Position numbers and translations under genes: made by a program. Below are positions 7,753-15,898 of a stretch of 64,000 bases of DNA, in pieces. The notes beneath the pieces were generated by a model. It was given only the letters and a program-made list of their open reading frames with translations, had not been told where the DNA came from and searched no databases. Source of the DNA: Olleya aquimaris (GTDB lineage Bacteria; Bacteroidota; Bacteroidia; Flavobacteriales; Flavobacteriaceae); NCBI RefSeq assembly GCF_003259525.1, contig NZ_QLLO01000004.1, positions 1-64,000 on the forward strand, in the 5' to 3' direction. Numbering within the stretch: the stretch's first letter is position 1; every line of letters starts with the position of its first letter.

Positions 7753-8463
7753 ATGTACGCAATTGTAGAGATAGCAGGGCATCAATTTAAAGTTGAAAAA
7801 GACCAAAAAGTTTTTGTTAACCGTTTAGCAACAGAAGAAGGTAAGAAAGTAGATTTCGATAACGTTCTTTTAATTGCAGATGGTGACAAAATCACAGTAG
7901 GCGCCCCAGCTATAGGCGGAGCACAAGTAAGTGCAAAAGTCTTAAAGCACCTTCAAGGTGATAAAGTTATTGTTTTCAAAAAGAAAAGAAGAAAAGGTTA
8001 CCGTAAGAAAAACGGTCACAGACAAGCCTTATCTGAAATTATCATTGAAAGCATTGTAGCTTCTGGAGCTAAGCCAGCTAAAAAAGCTGAAAAAGCTGCT
8101 CCAAAAAAAGAAACTAAAAAAGCAGAACCTAAAGTAGAAGCAAAAGCTGCTGCACCAAAAGCTGAAAAAGCTGCACCTAAAGCTGCTGCTAAGAAAGCTA
8201 CTGGAAAAGCAGATGACCTTAAAAAAATCGAAGGTGCAGGACCTAAAGCTGCAGAAGCCTTAGTAAATGCAGGTTACGAAACTTTTGCAAAGGTTGCTAA
8301 AGCAAAACCAGAAGAATTAAGTAAAATTCTTTCTGATGCTAGTTCTAGATTAGCACATTTAGTTACAGATACTTGGCCAAAGCAAGCTAAATTAGCTGCT
8401 GAAGGTAAGTGGGACGAATTAAAAGAATTACAAGATAGATTAGACGGTGGAATTGAAAAGTAA
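7753..8463 (+). CDS. rplU: 50S ribosomal protein bL21 with C-terminal helix-hairpin-helix extension
   Basis: Residues 1-103 are a complete bL21 (MYAIVEIAGHQFKVEKDQ at the start; KKKRRKGYRKKNGHRQ is the rRNA-binding basic stretch). The protein is 236 residues, more than twice the family's usual length. An Ala/Lys-rich flexible linker (about 104-155) joins a second domain (156-236) beginning DDLKKIEGAGPKAAEAL, a helix-hairpin-helix-type motif. Such extended bL21 proteins are known in Flavobacteriia; the role of the added domain is not established. It is followed after 42 bp by rpmA in the usual L21-L27 order. Confidence 0.96.
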   Translation: MYAIVEIAGHQFKVEKDQKVFVNRLATEEGKKVDFDNVLLIADGDKITVGAPAIGGAQVSAKVLKHLQGDKVIVFKKKRRKGYRKKNGHRQALSEIIIESIVASGAKPAKKAEKAAPKKETKKAEPKVEAKAAAPKAEKAAPKAAAKKATGKADDLKKIEGAGPKAAEALVNAGYETFAKVAKAKPEELSKILSDASSRLAHLVTDTWPKQAKLAAEGKWDELKELQDRLDGGIEK

Positions 8464-8505
8464 TTTTTAATTGCATTAATATTAACAATATAAAAACTTA
8501 AGATC

Positions 8506-8766
8506 ATGGCTCACAAAAAAGGAGTTGGTAGTTCGAAAAACGGTAGAGAATCAGAATCGAAACGTCTAGGCGTTAAGATTTTTGGTGGACAAGCTGCTGT
8601 GGCTGGAAACATTATCATAAGACAACGTGGTAACACACACCATCCAGGTGAAAACGTATACCAAGGAAAAGACCATACTTTACATGCTAAAGTTGACGGT
8701 TTAGTAAAATTTACAAAGAAAAAAGACAACAAGTCTTACGTTTCTATTGAGCCTTTTGAGGCATAG
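8506..8766 (+). CDS. rpmA: 50S ribosomal protein bL27
   Basis: A full-length bL27 of 86 residues starting [16 protein letters not shown], which places the N-terminal tail at the peptidyl-transferase centre directly after Met; there is no Firmicutes-type cleaved leader. The [16 protein letters not shown] and [13 protein letters not shown] signatures are intact. It is cotranscribed with rplU and ends at a strong terminator. Confidence 0.97.
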   Translation: MAHKKGVGSSKNGRESESKRLGVKIFGGQAAVAGNIIIRQRGNTHHPGENVYQGKDHTLHAKVDGLVKFTKKKDNKSYVSIEPFEA

Positions 8767-8789
8767 AAAATACTTTCTTTACAATTTAA

Positions 8790-8823
8790 AAAAAACCCTT
8801 TCAGAATTCTGAAAGGGTTTTTT
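8790..8823. terminator. Perfect palindromic terminator
   Basis: CCCTTTCAGAA (8796-8806) mirrors TTCTGAAAGGG (8807-8817), flanked by A and T runs, so it works in both directions for rpmA (plus) and the DinB-like gene (minus). Confidence 0.9.
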
Positions 8824-8830
8824 GTTTTAT

Positions 8831-9292
8831 CTATTGTAATATTTCTTTTATAATCTTTAAGTGATGCTTGGTATGTAGCGTTAAAAATTTTGGCACTCTT
8901 TTTTGGTTTATGTTTCCAAAAAATGGATGCTTAAAATAAGCGTCTTTATCTAAATTACTTAGGGTTTTAATATTAGTTTTAGCTAGTTGCATTTGTTGCA
9001 ACAAGTCTTCTTTTAAAATAACTTCTGGAGGTCTCACGTATTTTGGTGCTTTAGCTTTTCCTCTTGGAAAAAAACCAAGGGTAAAAAATACTTTTCCTAA
9101 CACACTAAAATTATTTTTAAACGTATTAGGCTCAGATTTTTGTAGTGACAAACAAACGCTATTGATAACCTTTAAACTATGGTCTATGTGCCATCCTACA
9201 GTTGCTTTAGATATCTTAGGGTTTAAAGCAGTATCCTTATTGATATAAGACTCAAGATTATTAATTGCGGTATCTAGTGTTTTTAAACTCAT
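8831..9292 (-). CDS. DUF1569/DinB-like protein
   Basis: Protein of 153 residues that resembles the DUF1569 branch of the DinB/YfiT four-helix superfamily. The spaced histidines expected for metal binding are visible: GWHIDH near residue 35 and LHTKHHLKII near 140. Related DinB-like enzymes are metal-dependent thiol transferases, but no specific activity can be assigned. It is a single gene read toward the rpmA terminator. Confidence 0.75.
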   Translation of the reverse strand: MSLKTLDTAINNLESYINKDTALNPKISKATVGWHIDHSLKVINSVCLSLQKSEPNTFKNNFSVLGKVFFTLGFFPRGKAKAPKYVRPPEVILKEDLLQQMQLAKTNIKTLSNLDKDAYFKHPFFGNINQKRVPKFLTLHTKHHLKIIKEILQ

Positions 9293-9340
9293 TTTTAAAA
9301 TTTAGTTTTGTGAAGGTAACTAATTAAATAAGTAAAATGA

Positions 9341-9370
9341 AAAAACCCAAACAGTTATGTCTGGGTTTTA
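9341..9370 (-). terminator. Terminator of ahcY
   Basis: AAAACCCA pairs with TGGGTTTT around an ACAGTTATGT loop region. Read on minus it lies about 50 bp after the ahcY stop and ends in a T run. Confidence 0.75.
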
Positions 9371-9416
9371 ATTATTTAATAAGATGCTGAAACTAATTCA
9401 GCATAATGTCTATTTA

Positions 9417-10733
9417 TTAGTATCTGTAATGCTCAGGCTTGTAAGGTCCTTCAACAGTTACGCCAATGTATTCTGCTTGGTAGTCTTTAAGTTCTGTTAA
9501 CTCAACACCAATTTTTTCTAAGTGTAATTTAGCTACTTTTTCATCTAAATGCTTTGGTAACATATAGACATCATTTTCATATTTATCTGCATTTTTCCAA
9601 AGCTCGATTTGAGCTAACGTTTGGTTTGTAAACGAGTTACTCATTACAAAACTAGGGTGTCCTGTAGCACAACCTAAGTTAACTAAACGTCCTTCTGCTA
9701 AGATAATAATGTCCTTACCATTGATGTTATATTTATCAACTTGAGGTTTGATAGTATCTTTAGTGTTTCCGTAGTTTTTGTTTAACCAATCCATTTGGAT
9801 TTCGTTATCAAAGTGACCAATATTACACACTATAGTTTTATCTTTCATTGCTTCAAAATGCTCTGCACGTACAATGTCTTTGTTTCCAGTAGTTGTAATA
9901 ATGATATCAGAATTAGCAACAACAGTTTCTAGTTTTTTTACTTCAAAACCGTCCATTGCAGCTTGTAATGCACAAATTGGATCAATTTCTGTAACGGTTA
10001 CAATACTTCCTGCACCTTTAAAAGACGCAGCTGTACCTTTACCAACATCACCATAACCACAAACAGTCACTCGTTTACCAGCTAACATAATGTCTGTTGC
10101 ACGACGGATAGCATCTACTGCAGACTCTTTACAACCGTATTTGTTATCAAATTTAGACTTTGTTACCGAGTCGTTTACGTTAATTGCTGGCATTGTTAAT
10201 GTGCCATTTTTAACACGCTCGTATAATCTATGTACACCTGTAGTAGTTTCTTCAGATAATCCTTTAATATCTTCAGATAATTCTGGGTATTTATCTAAAA
10301 CCATATTGGTTAAATCACCACCATCATCTAAAATCATGTTTAATGGTTTACGGTCTTCACCAAAAAATAAAGTTTGCTCGATACACCAATCAAACTCTTC
10401 TTCTGTCATATCCTTCCACGCATAAACCGCAGTTCCTGCAGCAGCAATAGCAGCAGCAGCTTGATCTTGTGTAGAGAAAATATTACAAGAACTCCATGTT
10501 ACCTCTGCACCTAAAGCTTGTAATGTTTCAATTAAAACCGCAGTTTGGATGGTCATGTGTAAACATCCTGCAATACGTGCTCCTTTTAAAGGTTGCTCGT
10601 TTTTATATTCTTCACGAAGACTCATTAAGCCTGGCATTTCTGCTTCAGCTAATTCAATTTCTTTTCTTCCCCAATCTGCAAGTGATAGGTCTTTTACTTT
10701 GTAAGGTACGTAAGCAATTGTTTTTGTACTCAT
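9417..10733 (-). CDS. ahcY: Adenosylhomocysteinase
   Basis: Full-length S-adenosylhomocysteine hydrolase of 438 residues, cytoplasmic, splitting SAH to adenosine and homocysteine in the activated methyl cycle. The NAD-binding motif [10 protein letters not shown], the substrate region [18 protein letters not shown] and the conserved C-terminal YKPEHYRY are present. It is transcribed alone and diverges from the PPTase operon; the 132-bp gap to that operon holds both promoters. Confidence 0.98.
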   Translation of the reverse strand: MSTKTIAYVPYKVKDLSLADWGRKEIELAEAEMPGLMSLREEYKNEQPLKGARIAGCLHMTIQTAVLIETLQALGAEVTWSSCNIFSTQDQAAAAIAAAGTAVYAWKDMTEEEFDWCIEQTLFFGEDRKPLNMILDDGGDLTNMVLDKYPELSEDIKGLSEETTTGVHRLYERVKNGTLTMPAINVNDSVTKSKFDNKYGCKESAVDAIRRATDIMLAGKRVTVCGYGDVGKGTAASFKGAGSIVTVTEIDPICALQAAMDGFEVKKLETVVANSDIIITTTGNKDIVRAEHFEAMKDKTIVCNIGHFDNEIQMDWLNKNYGNTKDTIKPQVDKYNINGKDIIILAEGRLVNLGCATGHPSFVMSNSFTNQTLAQIELWKNADKYENDVYMLPKHLDEKVAKLHLEKIGVELTELKDYQAEYIGVTVEGPYKPEHYRY

Positions 10734-10865
10734 ATTTTTATTTCTTAATTTTTATAAAATGAAACACCTTTGGCAATAGCACTTAAAATGGTTAAATTCG
10801 CTTAACCAAAGTATCCAATTTGCCTTAGGCGATGCAAAGATAACTAATACATTTTACAATATTAA

Positions 10866-11492
10866 ATGCCTCTCTATAAAACCATTACCGTAAACTCACA
10901 AACTACTGTTAAAATCTGGAAGATTGAAGAAGCTTACGACGATTTAATACAACCACTAGACTTAAAACCAGAGAGTTTAACGCGTGTTTTAGGTATGAAA
11001 AGCCAATTACACCAACGTGGGTTTTTAAGTGTACGACATCTACTTAGAAGTTTTGGATATACAGATCAGGATTTGTATTATGACACTAATGGGAAGCCAC
11101 ACCTAAAAGACGGTAAACATATATCTATTACACATAGTTTTACGTTTTCTGGTGTTATTATTAGTGATAAAGAAGTTGGTATTGACATAGAAATGCAGCG
11201 AGATAAAATTGCAATTATTGCTAAAAAATTTGTGGAGTATGAGTTTGAATATCTAGATACAGAAGCTAATGATTATGTTAACAAGTTGACAGTTATTTGG
11301 GGAATTAAAGAATCGTTATACAAACTATTTGCAACTCCAGGTATGCTATTTAGAGAGCATTTTTTAGTGATTCCGTTTACATTTAATGAGGACCAAACCG
11401 TTTGCTGGATTGATTATAAAGGATTAAAAAAGAGGTACACTGCCAATTATTTAGAATTTGAAGGCTTCACTTGTGCTTATGTTATAGAATAA
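10866..11492 (+). CDS. 4'-phosphopantetheinyl transferase superfamily protein
   Basis: Protein of 208 residues with the ordered Sfp-type motifs: GKPHL near 77, ISITHS near 87, the Mg-binding GIDIE near 105 and WGIKESLYK near 145. It would attach phosphopantetheine from CoA to carrier proteins in the cytoplasm. The genuine AcpS was not seen in this window, so this could serve fatty-acid ACP or a secondary carrier. Its TAA overlaps the ATG of the next gene by one base (TAATG), so the two are translationally coupled. Confidence 0.9.
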   Translation: MPLYKTITVNSQTTVKIWKIEEAYDDLIQPLDLKPESLTRVLGMKSQLHQRGFLSVRHLLRSFGYTDQDLYYDTNGKPHLKDGKHISITHSFTFSGVIISDKEVGIDIEMQRDKIAIIAKKFVEYEFEYLDTEANDYVNKLTVIWGIKESLYKLFATPGMLFREHFLVIPFTFNEDQTVCWIDYKGLKKRYTANYLEFEGFTCAYVIE

Positions 11493-12214
11493 TGACTGTT
11501 TACAACGACATACTTTCCGCGAAAGCGAAACAAAAGAACTTATTGGCTATATTAATAGATCCTGATAAGTTTGATGTAAATTTAATATCGCAATTAGCCG
11601 ATAATATCAATAATTCTATAATAACTCACATTTTTGTAGGTGGAAGTACAGTTGAAGTTGAAGCCACACAACGATTAGTTTCTGCATTAAAACCGTTAAC
11701 TCATTTACCTATTGTTTTGTTTCCAGGAGACGTGACACAAATTTCAAAAGAGGCTAATGCTATTTTGTTTTTATCATTAATATCTGGTCGAAACCCTAAA
11801 TACTTAATAGAAAAACAAATTGAAGCAGTCTCGTTATTAAAAAACACCAATTTAGAAGTCATACCGACAGGTTATATATTAATTGAAAATGGTAAAGAAA
11901 CAGCTGTGCAAAAAGTAACAAATACACTGCCAATACCAACAGCACTACAACAATTAGTAGCAGATACAGCTAAAGCAGGAGAGTTGCTAGGTAAAAAATT
12001 AATTTATTTAGAAGCTGGTAGTGGTGCTTTACATCCTGTGCCAACCCACTTGATTAGTTTAGTAAAACAAGAACTAACTATTCCGTTAATTGTTGGAGGT
12101 GGTATTAGAAACAAACAACAATTAGAAGAGGCCTATCAAGCAGGAGCAGATTTAGTGGTTATCGGAACCGCTTTTGAGCATAATGACTCATTTTTTAACG
12201 ATCTAAAAAAATAA
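11492..12214 (+). CDS. Geranylgeranylglyceryl phosphate synthase family protein
   Basis: TIM-barrel prenyltransferase of 240 residues in the PcrB/GGGPS family. It contains LLAILIDPDKF (substrate/Mg site), FVGGSTVE, VLFPGD, IPTGYILIENG and the phosphate-binding IVGGGIR. In archaea the enzyme makes the ether lipid precursor; Bacteroidota carry a group II form whose lipid product in vivo is unclear. The start at 11492 overlaps the previous stop; an upstream ATG at 11471 would lie inside the PPTase gene and adds only MCLCYRI. Confidence 0.92.
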   Translation: MTVYNDILSAKAKQKNLLAILIDPDKFDVNLISQLADNINNSIITHIFVGGSTVEVEATQRLVSALKPLTHLPIVLFPGDVTQISKEANAILFLSLISGRNPKYLIEKQIEAVSLLKNTNLEVIPTGYILIENGKETAVQKVTNTLPIPTALQQLVADTAKAGELLGKKLIYLEAGSGALHPVPTHLISLVKQELTIPLIVGGGIRNKQQLEEAYQAGADLVVIGTAFEHNDSFFNDLKK

Positions 12215-12215
12215 G

Positions 12216-12476
12216 ATGAATATATCCGTAGATTTAACGTTATCTCCATTGCAAGATGATTATGAACAACATGTCATTGATTTTATAAAAGCCTTAAGAG
12301 ACTCAGAATTTAAAGTTTTAGAAAATCCGTTAAGTACTCAGATTTTTGGAGAATTTGACCTGTTAATGCCTTTTTTGAATCAAAAAATTAAAGATTCGTT
12401 TCAAAATCAAGACATTTGTGTCTTAACCATGAAAGTAGTAAAAACTGATAGAAGCAACTATGAGCCACATTTTTGA
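12216..12476 (+). CDS. MTH1187/YkoF-type thiamine-binding protein
   Basis: Small protein of 86 residues that fits the COG0011/MTH1187 family: an initial beta strand NISVDLTLSPL, a helix with VIDFIKALRDSEF, and a strand around TQIFGEFDLL. Family members with solved structures bind thiamine or its pyrimidine moiety at a dimer interface. It overlaps the following PnuC-like gene by 17 bp, and the TPP-riboswitch-controlled receptor lies downstream, which supports a link to vitamin B1. Confidence 0.8.
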   Translation: MNISVDLTLSPLQDDYEQHVIDFIKALRDSEFKVLENPLSTQIFGEFDLLMPFLNQKIKDSFQNQDICVLTMKVVKTDRSNYEPHF

Positions 12477-13092
12477 TTTTTTTTTAGATGCATATAAAAA
12501 TGCGTCGTCTACATTTATTGTTCTTGAAGCAATTGCTTTTGTATTTGGTATTTTAAGTGTCCACTATGCTAAAAAAGAAAACATTTTAGTGTATCCAACT
12601 GGTTTAGTAGCTACTGTAATAACGGTTTATTTACTATATAAAGCAAGATATTTAGGCGATATGATGATGAATTTTTATTACTCAGTTATGAGTATTTTTG
12701 GTTGGTGGAATTGGTCTAGAAAAAAGAATGATGAATTTGTCGTGCCAATATCAAGAACTACTAAAAAAGAAAAAATAATTGGTGTAGCATTGTTTTTTAT
12801 AACCATGTTTGTCACCTATTTAGTTTATAATTATTACGATTACAAGCTATTACTAGCTAATTATATAGATATTTTTACATCAGGTTTGTTTTTTACAGCC
12901 ATGTGGTATATGGCAACTAAAAAAATAGAGAATTGGATACTTTGGATTATTGCAGACCTTATCACTGTTCCGCTTTATGCTTATAGAGGTTTAGGGATGC
13001 TGTCTCTACAATATTTAATATTTACAATTCTTGCAATACAAGGATATTTACAATGGAAAAAGCACTTAAACAACAACCAGCAAATTGCATAA
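12460..13092 (+). CDS. PnuC/PnuT-family vitamin transporter
   Basis: Membrane protein of 210 residues with about seven hydrophobic helices and the family motif FYYSVMSIFGWWNWSR (residues about 70-85). PnuC proteins carry nicotinamide riboside, and the PnuT branch carries thiamine; both rely on kinase trapping inside the cell. The upstream neighbour is a thiamine-binding-type protein, the downstream neighbour a NadR-like kinase, and a TPP riboswitch follows the operon. I therefore favour thiamine (PnuT), with nicotinamide riboside as the alternative. Confidence 0.88.
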   Translation: MSHIFDFFLDAYKNASSTFIVLEAIAFVFGILSVHYAKKENILVYPTGLVATVITVYLLYKARYLGDMMMNFYYSVMSIFGWWNWSRKKNDEFVVPISRTTKKEKIIGVALFFITMFVTYLVYNYYDYKLLLANYIDIFTSGLFFTAMWYMATKKIENWILWIIADLITVPLYAYRGLGMLSLQYLIFTILAIQGYLQWKKHLNNNQQIA

Positions 13093-13628
13093 AGGTTGTG
13101 TTGTTTGGTCCAGAAAGCACTGGTAAAACAACATTGTCTCAGCAATTGGCACGCTATTATAACTCGGTTTGGGTTCCAGAATATGCTAGAGAGTATTTGC
13201 AAAATAAATGGAATAACGAGCGTAAAACTTGCGAACCTGAAGATTTATTACCAATTGCAAAAGGACAAATGGCACTAGAAAATAAGTTGGCACAAAAAAC
13301 AAATACAGTTTTAATTTGCGATACCGATTTGCTAGAAACAAAGGTATATTCTGAAACTTATTATTCTGGAAACTGTGACCCTTTAATAGAAAAATACGCT
13401 TTAGAAAACACATACCATTTATACTTTTTAACGTATATTGATACACCTTGGGAAGCAGATGATTTACGCGACAAACCCGAAGAGCGAGACGCTATGTTTA
13501 AAGTATTTGAAGACACTTTAATTAAGTATAATAAACCTTATGTTTTATTAAAAGGAAATAAAAAAGAGCGTTTACAACTAGCAACAAAACATATAGATGC
13601 ACTACTAGAAACTAACAATGAAGTTTAG
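13053..13628 (+). CDS. NadR-like P-loop kinase
   Basis: Protein of 191 residues corresponding to the kinase domain of NadR without its adenylyltransferase part. The Walker A motif GPESTGKTTL starts at residue 19, followed by VPEYAREYL and the acidic ICDTDLLETKVYSE. The family phosphorylates nicotinamide riboside. It begins 40 bp inside the PnuC-like gene and overlaps the next gene by 11 bp, so it is tightly coupled. Because of the thiamine-flavoured context it may be the trapping kinase for the transporter's substrate, whichever that is; sequence alone does not decide. Confidence 0.85.
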   Translation: MEKALKQQPANCIKVVLFGPESTGKTTLSQQLARYYNSVWVPEYAREYLQNKWNNERKTCEPEDLLPIAKGQMALENKLAQKTNTVLICDTDLLETKVYSETYYSGNCDPLIEKYALENTYHLYFLTYIDTPWEADDLRDKPEERDAMFKVFEDTLIKYNKPYVLLKGNKKERLQLATKHIDALLETNNEV

Positions 13629-15171
13629 CAAAACCGATATCGAATTTATAAAAAAGAAAGGCTTAACCCTTAAAAAAGTAGAGCAACAATTAGAGCTACT
13701 AAAAAATGGATTACCTTATATTAACCTTGAAAGAGCAGCTACAATTAATGATGGCATTGTACAATTATCCTATAAAACTGCTTCAGAATTTATAGATATT
13801 TACGAGACTAAAAAAGAGACCTTAGACATTATAAAGTTTGTTCCAGCATCTGGCGCAGCAACTAGAATGTTTAAGTTTTTATTTGACTTTTTAAAAGACT
13901 ATAACCCAAATAAAGAAAGCATTAATGCCTATATTAATAAACATAAAGCTTCAGAACTGTCTCTGTTTTTTATTGGTATAGAAAAACTCCCTTTTTATGA
14001 TTTGGTCATTAACTATTTAAAAGAAACTAATAGTAATTATAATCAATTAAAAAATGATGAAAAGCTAGTCGCTTTTGTAAAAGCCATATTAGATCAAAAT
14101 CAGCTTGATTTTAGTTCCTTTCCTAAAGGATTGCTTCCGTTTCATAAATATAAAGATCATTTAGCAAGTGCTTTTGAAGAGCATTTGTTTGAAGCAGCTC
14201 TGTACGCAGCTACAAACAATGAGGCTACACTTCATTTTACTATTTCTGAAAAGCATAAGGATAAATTTGATGAAGAGTTTACAAGAATTCAAAACATTGT
14301 AGAGCAAAAAACAAAGACTACTTTTCATATTTCATTTTCATATCAAAAAGAAGCAACAGATACTATAGCTGTTACCACTAAGGATGAAGTTGTAAGAGAA
14401 GATAACCAACAATTGTATTTTAGACCTTCTGGTCATGGTGCTTTACTAGAAAATTTAAACGACTTTGATGCAGATATCATTTTTATAAAAAACATAGATA
14501 ATGTTGTTGTCTATAAATATGAAGAAGAGGTAGCACAATCTAAAAAATTATTAGCAGGCTTATTAATTACTATTAAAGAACAAGCTTATAAATATGCTAA
14601 AGATTTAGACGAGAAAGAGCTTACAAATACTCAAATACATGATATTGCAAAGTTTTTAATAACTAAAATGAATGTGGTTATTTCTCCAGAATTTGAAAAA
14701 TACTCAAAGCAATATCAGATAGATTATTTAAAAAATAAACTAGATAGACCTATACGTGTTTGTGGGATGGTACAAAATGAAGGAGAACCAGGTGGTGGAC
14801 CATTTTGGGTAAAAGATGAAGGAGCTAATGTGTCGTTACAAATTGTAGAATCTGCACAAGTAGATAAAAAATCCAAAATACAGAAAAGTATTTTGAAACA
14901 TGCAACCCATTTTAATCCTGTAGATATTGTTTGTAGTATTAAAAATTATAAAGGTGAAACCTACGATTTACAAAAATTTGTAGATCATCAAACCGCTTTT
15001 ATAACCATGAAAACAAAGGTTAATAAAGACATTAAAGCATTAGAATTACCAGGATTATGGAATGGTAGTATGGCCAATTGGAATACTATTTTTGTTGAAG
15101 TCCCATTAGTAACTTTTAACCCTGTAAAAACAGTTAACGATTTACTTAAACCAACACATCAAGTCTCTTAA
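13618..15171 (+). CDS. DUF4301 family protein
   Basis: Protein of 517 residues matching the Bacteroidota family DUF4301, of unknown function. There is no signal peptide or membrane helix, so it is cytoplasmic. Motifs that stand out are FVPASGAATRMF near 79, which resembles the N-terminal signature of nucleotidyltransferases, YFRPSGHGALLENL near 263 and CGMVQNEGEPGGGPFWVKD near 383. A sugar- or nucleotide-transferase-like activity is possible but unproven. It overlaps the kinase gene and is followed within 2 bp by arfB. Confidence 0.85.
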   Translation: MKFSKTDIEFIKKKGLTLKKVEQQLELLKNGLPYINLERAATINDGIVQLSYKTASEFIDIYETKKETLDIIKFVPASGAATRMFKFLFDFLKDYNPNKESINAYINKHKASELSLFFIGIEKLPFYDLVINYLKETNSNYNQLKNDEKLVAFVKAILDQNQLDFSSFPKGLLPFHKYKDHLASAFEEHLFEAALYAATNNEATLHFTISEKHKDKFDEEFTRIQNIVEQKTKTTFHISFSYQKEATDTIAVTTKDEVVREDNQQLYFRPSGHGALLENLNDFDADIIFIKNIDNVVVYKYEEEVAQSKKLLAGLLITIKEQAYKYAKDLDEKELTNTQIHDIAKFLITKMNVVISPEFEKYSKQYQIDYLKNKLDRPIRVCGMVQNEGEPGGGPFWVKDEGANVSLQIVESAQVDKKSKIQKSILKHATHFNPVDIVCSIKNYKGETYDLQKFVDHQTAFITMKTKVNKDIKALELPGLWNGSMANWNTIFVEVPLVTFNPVKTVNDLLKPTHQVS

Positions 15172-15172
15172 T

Positions 15173-15580
15173 ATGTTGGATAAAACTGCTTTACAAAAAG
15201 AGTTTAATCTAAAAGCTATTAGAAGTTCTGGTAGTGGAGGACAGCATGTAAACAAAGTTGCTACTAAAATTGAGTTAAGTTTTTCTGTTGCAGAATCTTT
15301 AGTGCTAACTCAGGATCAAAAACAATTAATACAAGAAAAACTATCAAGCAGGTTAACTAAAGATCAAGTCCTTATTTTGCAATGTGGAGAAACCAGAAGC
15401 CAATTAAAAAATAAAGGTATTGTCATCCAGCGTGCATTATCCATTTTAGAAGCTGCTTTAAAAGTTGAAACGCTAAGAAAGCCTACCAAAATACCTAGAG
15501 CAGTCATAAAAAAACGGTTGAAAAGCAAAAAAATGAATGCAGAACGTAAGGCCAATCGTAAAAAACCAAATATTGAATAG
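15173..15580 (+). CDS. arfB: Alternative ribosome-rescue factor, ArfB/YaeJ type
   Basis: Protein of 135 residues with the catalytic GGQ motif in the class context SSGSGGQHVNKVATKIEL (residues 19-36) and a basic C-terminal tail (KRLKSKKMNAERKANRKKPN) that in ArfB enters the empty mRNA channel. It hydrolyses peptidyl-tRNA on stalled ribosomes. It is the last gene of the operon that starts at 10866. Confidence 0.93.
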   Translation: MLDKTALQKEFNLKAIRSSGSGGQHVNKVATKIELSFSVAESLVLTQDQKQLIQEKLSSRLTKDQVLILQCGETRSQLKNKGIVIQRALSILEAALKVETLRKPTKIPRAVIKKRLKSKKMNAERKANRKKPNIE

Positions 15581-15602
15581 TATTTATCTGTTTAATATAA
15601 TC

Positions 15603-15620
15603 GTGATATTGCAATATTAC
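15603..15620. promoter_or_regulatory. Near-palindrome matching the ArsR-gene operator
   Basis: GTGATATTGCAATATTAC is an 18-bp inverted repeat with one mismatched pair. Its first 15 bases are identical to the core of the perfect 24-bp palindrome at 46043-46066 in front of the ArsR-family gene. It lies between arfB and the TPP riboswitch, about 70 bp upstream of the receptor's -7 box. No T run follows, so it is not a terminator. Confidence 0.5.
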
Positions 15621-15689
15621 TAAATCAATCTTAAATTATTTTTTAATAGAAAAATGTAAATTCAGTATTAAAATTTAAAATTTCTACTT

Positions 15690-15697
15690 TACCTTTG
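15690..15697 (+). promoter_or_regulatory. -7 promoter element for the riboswitch transcript
   Basis: TACCTTTG matches TAnnTTTG; at the expected spacing the -33 position reads TTA rather than TTG. Transcription would start just ahead of the TPP riboswitch. Confidence 0.55.
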
Positions 15698-15702
15698 CCA
15701 CG

Positions 15703-15795
15703 TTCTCAAAAAAGGGGTGCCTATTATCGGCTGAGATCATACCCATTGAACCTAGAACAGGTAATGCTGTTTAGGAAATTAAAATACCATTTGGT
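15703..15795 (+). promoter_or_regulatory. TPP riboswitch (THI element)
   Basis: Conserved thi-box pieces are in order: GGGGTGCC (15714-15721), CTGAGATCATACCC (15731-15744), TTGAACCT and AGAACAGGTAATGC. The 5' arm and the 3' end around 15781-15790 can close P1. It lies about 110 nt upstream of the TonB receptor start. I see no clear intrinsic terminator after it, so control of translation or another mechanism is likely. The receptor should be repressed when thiamine pyrophosphate is abundant. Confidence 0.93.
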
Positions 15796-15898
15796 GTAAT
15801 TGTGTTATGTTAAGATTGTCTTAGCTACGCACAAATTAAATTTAATAACTAATTAAGAATAATGACCTCTTTTTATTCGATTATAAAACGTAATCGTA

